NCBI GenBank assembly: GCA_037721215.1
Contig: JBBJNV010000025.1
Coordinates: 1-64,000, forward strand
Direction of reading: 5' to 3'
Source: Gemmatimonadaceae bacterium
GTDB lineage: Bacteria > Gemmatimonadota > Gemmatimonadetes > Gemmatimonadales > Gemmatimonadaceae
Length of the DNA: 64,000 bases
In this document: one piece after another, positions 58,724 to 64,000 of the stretch
Position numbering within the stretch: the first letter of the stretch is position 1
How the letters are laid out: every line of letters begins with the position of its first letter
Translations under genes and position numbers: made by a program
Notes under the pieces: model-generated
What the model was told of the DNA's origin: nothing
Database searches by the model: none
What the model saw: the letters and a program-made list of their open reading frames with translations, nothing else

Positions 58724-59200
58724 TCAGCCGATGTGGCAGCTCGACATTCCGCGTTTCTCGAGGTACTGCTGGTGGTAGTCCTCGGCTTCGTAGTACTCCG
58801 TCGCCGCCGTGATTTCAGTAACGATCGGCTTCCCCAGGCGGCCGCTGCGGTCGCGTTCATCTTTCGACGAAATTGCTGTGGCCTTCTGCTCGTCATCGTG
58901 ATAGAAAATCGCCGAGCGGTATTGGGTGCCGATGTCGGGCCCCTGCCGGTTCATCGTGGTGGGGTTGTGGTTATCCCAGAACACGGTGAGAAGGTCGTCG
59001 TACGTAATGCTCTCCGAGTCGTAGGTCACCTGCACCACCTCGGCGTGGCCAGTCCGGCCGGAACATACATCCCGGTAGGTGGGGTTCGTCATCGTGCCAC
59101 CGAGGTAGCCAACCGACGTCGAAAGAACCCCTGGAAGCTGCCTGAATGCCGCTTCCACACCCCAGAAACAACCTGCACCAAATGTCGCCTTGCTTTCCAT
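58724..59200 (-). CDS. msrA: MsrA: peptide-methionine (S)-S-oxide reductase
   Basis: Start at 59200 gives 158 residues with the catalytic Cys11 in [54 protein letters not shown] and [23 protein letters not shown] ([20 protein letters not shown]) and [19 protein letters not shown] are family blocks. A Cys near the end (GMSSCHIG) may recycle the sulfenic acid. It repairs oxidised methionine. It lies between the Rieske gene (7 bp) and the amidase and forms one operon with them. Confidence 0.95.
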   Translation of the reverse strand: MESKATFGAGCFWGVEAAFRQLPGVLSTSVGYLGGTMTNPTYRDVCSGRTGHAEVVQVTYDSESITYDDLLTVFWDNHNPTTMNRQGPDIGTQYRSAIFYHDDEQKATAISSKDERDRSGRLGKPIVTEITAATEYYEAEDYHQQYLEKRGMSSCHIG

Positions 59201-59207
59201 ACCTGAA

Positions 59208-60383
59208 TTACCTCTGAAGTTCGCTGTTGCCAGCCGTGTCGCTGTGAGAATCACCGTTCATGTATTGCGCCAGAAGGTGGTGAAAATGGTGAGTGCCGAC
59301 CTCCCGGCGCGCGGAAAAGCGCCCACGGTCGTAGAGCCGGGAGCTGACTCCGCGCTGCACTGATTCGACCACCTCTTCGTCTTCCATTTCGACAACGTGG
59401 AGATCTGCGCCGACTCCCTGCTCCCGGAGCGACTCGTTCCACACATATGATACAAATGAAACGCGGGTTCGTGCCGTGCCGAGTGGGGAAATCACGTTGA
59501 GGGAAAGCCCCCACGGATAGAAATTGAGCATGAGGTTCGGGAACAGCCAGAAATAGAACGCGGCAACTCGCTGCCCGTGGTCGGGATGGTCAGCCGGAAG
59601 ATCGAACACCGGCTCGCCCGGTTTAGCCAACCCCATCTGAAGCGAGCCGTGCGGAAAGGTCTCAGTGTAATAGGCATTGTAATCGAGCTGCGCTGACAGG
59701 CTCTGGTGCACGTACGGAATGTGGAACTCTTCCAGGTAGTTGTCGCAGTAGAGCGCCCAGTTGGCGTTGATCAGATAGTCATGCGACGATGCCGCGTCTC
59801 GCCGGAACTGTTCGAGCGGCATCCAGCCTGCGCGTGCATTCACAGGAGCCATCCAGTCATTGAAGCTCACGGCGGGCGACAGCGCTGTAAAAAGCATGGG
59901 ACCCCATCTATTTAGCGGCAGCTCGGGAAGGTTGTCGGAAACCGTGGGGAAATTTGCCGTCTGGTCGAACTCCGGCATCGATACAAACGACCCGTCGAGA
60001 GCGAACCGCCGGCCATGGTATCTGCAGCGGAATCCTTTCAGATGTCCCTCGCCCTCGACGACGAGGGCGCCGCGGTGCGTACACACGTTCGAAAGGCATC
60101 TGAGCTTCGCGTTCTCGTCAGACGCGAGCACCAGCGGCTCGTCGAGACAGCCGTCGAGAAGCGTGAATGGCAGCACATGACCGGGTGCCTTTACCCGCGC
60201 CGAATCGCCAGCAAACTGCCAACTCCGGGCGAATACTCGCTCCTTCTGCACCGCGTAGAACGCGGGGTCCGAGTACACCGCCGCCGGGAGTGTGGACGAC
60301 GCACGGATATCGCGGTCTATTTCTATACGCCGAACTGACGGCGCGCCACATTCCTGGCAGGTGCCGGGCGTCTGAACTGTCAT
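59208..60383 (-). CDS. Rieske [2Fe-2S] ring-hydroxylating oxygenase alpha-subunit family protein
   Basis: ATG 60383 gives 391 residues; a TTG 9 nt upstream also fits. The Rieske cluster ligands are [20 protein letters not shown] then YHGRR (Cys-x-His ... Cys-x2-His). The catalytic non-haem iron site is [20 protein letters not shown] with His ligands. The family includes choline and carnitine monooxygenases as well as dioxygenases. No beta subunit is adjacent, fitting a single-chain type. An extra CQECG near the N-terminus is unusual. It is first in the operon with msrA and amidase. Confidence 0.9.
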   Translation of the reverse strand: MTVQTPGTCQECGAPSVRRIEIDRDIRASSTLPAAVYSDPAFYAVQKERVFARSWQFAGDSARVKAPGHVLPFTLLDGCLDEPLVLASDENAKLRCLSNVCTHRGALVVEGEGHLKGFRCRYHGRRFALDGSFVSMPEFDQTANFPTVSDNLPELPLNRWGPMLFTALSPAVSFNDWMAPVNARAGWMPLEQFRRDAASSHDYLINANWALYCDNYLEEFHIPYVHQSLSAQLDYNAYYTETFPHGSLQMGLAKPGEPVFDLPADHPDHGQRVAAFYFWLFPNLMLNFYPWGLSLNVISPLGTARTRVSFVSYVWNESLREQGVGADLHVVEMEDEEVVESVQRGVSSRLYDRGRFSARREVGTHHFHHLLAQYMNGDSHSDTAGNSELQR

Positions 60384-60479
60384 CGCTTGCAATTCCGAAG
60401 AGTGCCTTGATGAGATTACCCTTCCGGGGCGAAACTTCCACCCCCCGGCGACGTAAGATCAACCATACGGAGGCTCACA

Positions 60480-60776
60480 ATGATATTCAGCTTGATTGCA
60501 TTCGTCATCGCCACCATCTCGGCGATCGCAGGTTTCAGCTTCGCCAAGCGGTTTGTTCGCGACAGACTGCGGTATGTCGACGGCGCGCATAAGCCAGTTG
60601 CGCCGATTATCGCCGGCATCGGTGCTTACCTGCTGGCGATGGTCGTTACGGGGCTGTTGCCGATCGTCGGACTGGGTACTGCGATTGCTTTCGCCATCAG
60701 TGTCGCCGCGGGCGTTGCGGCGGGGTCGCGAGAGGTGAAATCCGGGGTTTATCCGTCGATTACGTCGGGCGGGTGA
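60480..60776 (+). CDS. Small two-helix membrane protein
   Basis: A 98-residue protein. Hydrophobic segments are MIFSLIAFVIATISAIAGFS (1-20) and, after a basic linker with RFVRDRLRYVDG, APIIAGIGAYLLAMVVTGLL then GLGTAIAFAISVAAGVAAGS (about 42-85). GGAGG lies about 5 nt upstream of the ATG. No family recognised. It is divergent from the Rieske gene and followed by the repeat array. Confidence 0.7.
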   Translation: MIFSLIAFVIATISAIAGFSFAKRFVRDRLRYVDGAHKPVAPIIAGIGAYLLAMVVTGLLPIVGLGTAIAFAISVAAGVAAGSREVKSGVYPSITSGG

Positions 60777-60784
60777 TCGCTTTT

Positions 60785-60957
60785 GGCTGAGGGAATCCGC
60801 CTGGATTGGTGATTCCCTCAGCCAAGTGATTCCCCGGACGGAGGATTCCGTCAGCTCAGTGATTCATTAAGGTGAGTGATTGTCTCGCCGAGGTGATTTC
60901 CTCGGCTGAGTGATTCTTTCGCTACTGATTTTTCAGCTGAGTGATTTCCTCGGCTCG
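60785..60957 (+). repeat. Array of about nine degenerate 17-bp tandem repeats with an inverted first copy
   Basis: Copies begin at 60809, 60826, 60843 (16 nt, first GT altered), 60859, 60876, 60893, 60910 (15 nt), 60925 (16 nt) and 60941. The consensus is GTGATTTCCTCGGCTGA. The sequence GGCTGAGGGAATC at 60785-60797 is the reverse complement of GATTCCCTCAGCC at 60811-60823, so the array opens with an inverted copy that can form a hairpin. Seventeen is not a multiple of three, which argues against coding. Confidence 0.8.
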
Positions 60958-61167
60958 ATCTTCGGCTGGTGGGTGTCCCGCTTCGATGACGCCCCGGACA
61001 GAAGCCTGTCCGGGGCAGGTGACAACGAGCCCGCCGCCGCTGCCGCCCTTATGCATTCAAGTCACGTGATGCCAATGACTTGTGAGCACGAGGTTACCCT
61101 CTCCGCGCCCCGGCCTTCCTTGTGCCTTGATAGGCCCCGTCAACTCAGTGACCCGGAGGGTCTCCTT
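60958..61167. other. Leader region of the outer-membrane protein gene
   Basis: No gene. Contains a perfect 10-bp hairpin (60991-61016) and further G/C-rich sequence before GGAGGGTCTCCTT and the ATG at 61168. Confidence 0.5.
60991..61016. other. Perfect hairpin downstream of the repeat array
   Basis: GCCCCGGACA (60991-61000), loop GAAGCC, TGTCCGGGGC (61007-61016). Ten base pairs, no U-run, so more likely a structured leader or protein site than a terminator. Confidence 0.6.
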
Positions 61168-61797
61168 ATGATCAGAAAATTTGTCGGTATTGTCTCTATT
61201 GTCAGTGCCATGATGCTCACCGCAAACTCAGCGGATGCGCAGCGGTTCGGCACTCCCGCAATGTCGATTTCTCCATACGCAGGATACATGCGATTCGACG
61301 GGGTGGCGGATGGGCCGCTCAATTCCAACCTGACGACGGCCAGCGCGCCGATCTACGGAGCGCAGATCAATTTCCCCCTCGGCAGGACGATATCGATCCT
61401 GGGCAATGTCGCGTACTCCGAACCCGATCTGCGCGCGGGAATTCCCGTGCTCGGCAATGTATCCGTTGGAAAGAGCAACGTTCTGCTCTACGACGCGGGA
61501 TTGCAGTTCAGTGCGCCCGCAGGCTTCGCAGAGCGCTCCATCATTCCTTTTCTGCAGCTTGGAGCAGGAGCGATGAAGTATGACATCGATGTTGCCGGTT
61601 TCAGCCGGAGCGCCACCAATCTCGCCTTCAACGCGGGCATCGGCGTCGATGTGCCGCTCGGCCGGAATATCGGACTGCGCCTCGCGGCGAAAGACTACAT
61701 CGGAAAGTTTGATTTTGCTGAGGCAACGACGATCGACTACGATCCGAAGACCTCGCACAACGTTGCGCTCAGCGCTGGGTTGAAGCTCGGGTTTTAA
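61168..61797 (+). CDS. Outer-membrane beta-barrel-like protein
   Basis: Start with GGAGGG upstream; 209 residues. Signal peptide MIRKFVGIVSIVSAMMLTANSADA, then alternating hydrophobic beta strands (ISPYAGYMRFDGV, TISILGNVAYSEPDL, FLQLGAGAMKYDI, VPLGRNIGLRLAAKDYIGK) and a C-terminal strand ending in Phe (VALSAGLKLGF), the usual signal for outer-membrane insertion. Resembles the porin/OmpW-like small barrels common in Gram-negative bacteria. It implies a diderm envelope. It ends just before a strong terminator. Confidence 0.88.
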   Translation: MIRKFVGIVSIVSAMMLTANSADAQRFGTPAMSISPYAGYMRFDGVADGPLNSNLTTASAPIYGAQINFPLGRTISILGNVAYSEPDLRAGIPVLGNVSVGKSNVLLYDAGLQFSAPAGFAERSIIPFLQLGAGAMKYDIDVAGFSRSATNLAFNAGIGVDVPLGRNIGLRLAAKDYIGKFDFAEATTIDYDPKTSHNVALSAGLKLGF

Positions 61798-61850
61798 GAG
61801 CTTCGCAGGATAGCCTGGAGTTGCAGCTCAGCCTTCCAGTGTTTTTCAAG

Positions 61851-61890
61851 TTCGCCTGCCCGCGGGTTGTGGGGCAGGCGAATTTTGCTT
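61851..61890. terminator. Rho-independent terminator, bidirectional
   Basis: TTCGCCTGCCC (61851-61861), 10-nt loop, GGGCAGGCGAA (61872-61882), then TTTTGCTTT. The 11-bp stem is perfect. An A-rich strand on the other side is only short, so it mainly ends the outer-membrane gene but can also slow minus-strand transcripts from the phosphatase. Confidence 0.85.
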
Positions 61891-61918
61891 TAGTGAACTG
61901 ACGAGCTCTCCTCCCACA

Positions 61919-62533
61919 TTATCTCGACCGGACCGGAACGCACGTTCCATTGCCGGGGGCGTCCCGCGCACCGAAGCTGCCGGTGTGCAAACGGCTCGGT
62001 GACGGTGGTGCCAGCGTAAGAATGAAAAGGTTCGAGTACTCGTTGTCGCAGAGGTCGCCCACATCGGTTCCGCCAAGCGCCGCAATGATGGGACCAACTG
62101 TGTTGCTGTGGCCGACGACGAGAATTCGCGAGCCCGGGTGACGCTTTACCGCGACCGCCACGCTCTCCGCGTGAGCCTGAACAGATGAACCCACCGACAC
62201 GGTAATGGGTGTAATGCGGCGCAACCCGGCAATCGGCCCCCCGGTGAGACGCGTGCGTCGGAGTTGAGTTGTGATGACGACGTCGATGTCCGCTTCCCGA
62301 AGCTGGGCAGCAAGCGAATCAGCCCGCGCGTAACCCGCGGTGCTCAGATCGACATCGCTGTTGGCTTCCTTCACCGCAGCCTTCTCCGCGTGCCGGACAA
62401 GATAGACAGTCGTTTCCGTGCGGCTGTCTGGAAGAGTTCCTGGCGGAGTAGCGGGCGCACAACCTGCAACGAGCGCCAGCGCGAGGGAGATGATGGACAG
62501 GCGCGTTGCACGGAAGGATCTGGAGATTATCAT
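61919..62533 (-). CDS. Lipoprotein histidine phosphatase (SixA/PGM-like)
   Basis: A 204-residue protein with a lipobox LVAGC (Cys25). The catalytic phospho-histidine motif is LVRHAEK with Arg47 and His48. The late His is in GSRILVVGHSNTVGPIIAAL. The family includes phosphoglycerate mutase-like and SixA phosphatases; the periplasmic location and small size suggest a phosphatase of unknown substrate. It is transcribed away from the LprI-like gene across 87 bp. Confidence 0.92.
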   Translation of the reverse strand: MIISRSFRATRLSIISLALALVAGCAPATPPGTLPDSRTETTVYLVRHAEKAAVKEANSDVDLSTAGYARADSLAAQLREADIDVVITTQLRRTRLTGGPIAGLRRITPITVSVGSSVQAHAESVAVAVKRHPGSRILVVGHSNTVGPIIAALGGTDVGDLCDNEYSNLFILTLAPPSPSRLHTGSFGARDAPGNGTCVPVRSR

Positions 62534-62620
62534 TAGCCTTCCTGAATACCTTCATGAGCATGGGTACGCAAGCGTCTCAGGTGCCGGTCCCTTGCAGTAT
62601 CTGCCTTTTCGAGGCTTACG

Positions 62621-63442
62621 ATGAAACACGCGCAATCTGGTTCAAATAAAGTCCTCGCTTCGCTGGCCCTGTGCGCGCTGCTTGGGATTGTAGCGTGCGA
62701 CGGCGGCCGTGCATCGAAAACGTCCGACGACATTGCCGCAGACTCGGCACTCGCGGCCGATCTGGCACTCGCCAACCGGGATACACTTCTCGTGGATTCC
62801 ATCGGTGCCTATCGGCCAGCGGGTGAAGGGGACCAATCCCCTACCGATGACACTGCACTGGTCGACGCCGATCTGGCAGAGCCCACCCGTCGCCCGACGG
62901 CTTCGCGACCAGCGCTCTCGCTGCCTCCCCCCGCCGCGCGCACGCCGGCGACGAGCCCGCGTACCACCGACAGGGTTGCGGTTGAAGCTCCCGAGCGCCC
63001 TCCCGTCCCGAATAATCCCCGTCCCGCACCCGCCGCTCCCGAGTCTGAGCGGCCTGAAACGGCTGACGCGCCTGAGGCGCCAGCCGTTCGGAGAAGCGGG
63101 ACCGCTGCGTGTAATTCGCCGTCGCTTGCCGATCAACAGACCTGTGTCCGTGCGAGCCTTGCGTCTACCGACATGCGCCTGAACCGCATCTATCGCGCAC
63201 TGATTACCGAGATGCGCCGGCGGGAGGGTGTCGGCAATGGAGACAAGGATCCGCCTTCGGTTCAGCGGTTACGCGTTGGGCAACGTTCCTGGCTGGTTTA
63301 TCGCGACACCGAGTGTCGCCGGCGAGGCCGTGGCCGCGAGGGCCGGCTCTGGGCTCCGCCGCGTGTACGGTGCCTCGGGGAATTCTCGAGGCGGCGCTCC
63401 ACCGAGCTGGCCGACCAGTTCAGCCGGCTAACGGACAGCTGA
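62621..63442 (+). CDS. LprI/DUF1311-like lipoprotein
   Basis: A 273-residue lipoprotein with lipobox GIVACDGG (Cys near 26). A long Ala/Asp/Pro-rich linker (about 30-160; TASRPALSLPPPAARTPATS) leads to an LprI-type helical domain with ACNSPSLADQQTCVRASLAS, LNRIYRALITEMRRREG and SWLVYRDTECRRRG. LprI homologues bind and inhibit lysozyme. The cysteines are in the usual positions for disulfides. Its Pro-rich linker is unusually long. Confidence 0.86.
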   Translation: MKHAQSGSNKVLASLALCALLGIVACDGGRASKTSDDIAADSALAADLALANRDTLLVDSIGAYRPAGEGDQSPTDDTALVDADLAEPTRRPTASRPALSLPPPAARTPATSPRTTDRVAVEAPERPPVPNNPRPAPAAPESERPETADAPEAPAVRRSGTAACNSPSLADQQTCVRASLASTDMRLNRIYRALITEMRRREGVGNGDKDPPSVQRLRVGQRSWLVYRDTECRRRGRGREGRLWAPPRVRCLGEFSRRRSTELADQFSRLTDS

Positions 63443-63517
63443 TAGCTGATTCAGCACATAGCCCGCGGGCACTGGAGGGCGTCGTCGGCGCATCCAACCC
63501 GCTCAGCTTGTTATTCG

Positions 63518-64000
63518 CTAAATCCACCGCCGAACACGGGCCTTATATTCCATATACGCGGCTCCGAATTTCCCCTCGAGATAGCTCTCCTCGCGCTCGA
63601 TGACGCCCCTCTGGAGCACCAGGATTGCAAGTGGCAGCAGGAAAAACGGCCAGAATGTGTTCGCGACCAGTGATGCGCCTGCGTAGATAAGAACGAATCC
63701 GACATACAACGGGTTTCGTGTGAACATGAAGGGTCCGCTGCTGACAATCGCGGTCGTCGGACTGTAGGGAACAACCGCCGTACGGGCGCGGCGGAACTCG
63801 ACGACTCCCCAGGCAATGAGAATCAGGCCCGCGACGGCAAGCGTGATTCCTGCCCACAGGCCGGTGGCTCCGGAGAAGATCGGAAGGGGCCGCATCCAGT
63901 TCGCGGCCAACCCGGCGATGAGTGGAATTGCGACGATCAGCGGCGGAGGTGCAACGACCCCCGCGTTGTCACGAACCTTCCCGGACACTGGATTACTCAT
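63518..64000 (-). CDS. ICMT/PEMT-like integral membrane methyltransferase
   Basis: A complete 160-residue protein beginning at the window edge (ATG at 64000). Four hydrophobic helices (LIVAIPLIAGLAANWM, LWAGITLAVAGLILIAWGVV, FVLIYAGASLVANTFWPFFL, PLAILVLQRGVIEREE) enclose the SAM/isoprenyl site with SSGPFMFTRNPLYVGFVLIY and the late EESYLEGKFGAAYMEYKARV. That matches the ICMT/PEMT superfamily seen in many bacteria (often annotated isoprenylcysteine methyltransferase family). Substrate is not known; bacterial members often methylate lipids or small proteins. Confidence 0.9.
   Translation of the reverse strand: MSNPVSGKVRDNAGVVAPPPLIVAIPLIAGLAANWMRPLPIFSGATGLWAGITLAVAGLILIAWGVVEFRRARTAVVPYSPTTAIVSSGPFMFTRNPLYVGFVLIYAGASLVANTFWPFFLLPLAILVLQRGVIEREESYLEGKFGAAYMEYKARVRRWI

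Noticed and set aside
60785-60957. The repeat array as a CRISPR.
   Set aside because: Units are 17 bp with no unique 30-bp spacers, and no cas genes are present.

Overview
The window is about 64 kb of GC-rich, densely coding bacterial chromosome with no rRNA, tRNA, phage or replication genes that I can see. A soil Gemmatimonadota-like organism is the best guess, from a Ser/Thr kinase fused to a PD40-type propeller, many secreted M19/M20/S9 peptidases and amidases, RCC1 and Ig-like lipoproteins, and a phenylacetate pathway. That assignment is inference from gene content; no marker gene settles it.

Layout. 0-4.4 kb: end of a TPR protein, a DUF411/rhodanese/M19 dipeptidase operon, a PLP aminotransferase and a small membrane ORF. 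4.4-7.3 kb: an insert of visibly lower GC with a secreted lipoprotein, a glycine-zipper protein and a decayed amidohydrolase; a 335-bp apparently identical direct repeat flanks it. 7.8-18 kb: phenylacetate genes (paaZ, paaY-like, thiolase, paaG, paaH) and a 2-oxoacid dehydrogenase E1 (alpha-beta fusion) and E2. 18-20.7 kb: a toxin-antitoxin patch (decayed PIN module, HEAT-repeat gene, intact Xre/RES pair with a palindromic operator). 20.7-33.5 kb: secreted peptidases, surface lipoproteins, a K+ channel whose 3' end overlaps a glycine-rich gene, an ArsR/SRPBCC pair with a clear promoter and operator, and an L,D-transpeptidase. 33.8-44.7 kb: one long operon for an ABC-exported surface glycan that carries an amidotransfer module (HisH-like, HisF-like, PseA/WbpG-like). 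45-52 kb: NDH-like flavoprotein, LemA/DUF2207, DinB and the kinase-propeller. 52-55 kb: paaABCD. 55-60.4 kb: enoyl-CoA hydratase, L-2-hydroxyglutarate oxidase, Tat-exported amidase, MsrA and a Rieske oxygenase. 60.5-64 kb: small membrane proteins, a 17-bp degenerate repeat array, an outer-membrane barrel, a histidine phosphatase, an LprI-like lipoprotein and an ICMT-like methyltransferase.

Working together. The two paa blocks, about 40 kb apart, supply epoxidation (PaaABCD), ring isomerisation and hydration (PaaG, a second hydratase), ring opening and oxidation (PaaZ), dehydrogenation (PaaH) and thiolysis. The ligase PaaK and the reductase PaaE are not in the window. The glycan operon is compact, with many 4-bp start/stop overlaps. 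Its amidotransfer trio points to an amidine- or amide-bearing sugar.

Regulation. Several promoters can be read directly. Two place the -10 box 6-7 nt upstream of the ATG, which predicts leaderless mRNAs. Two palindromic operators span start codons (ArsR and the Xre antitoxin).
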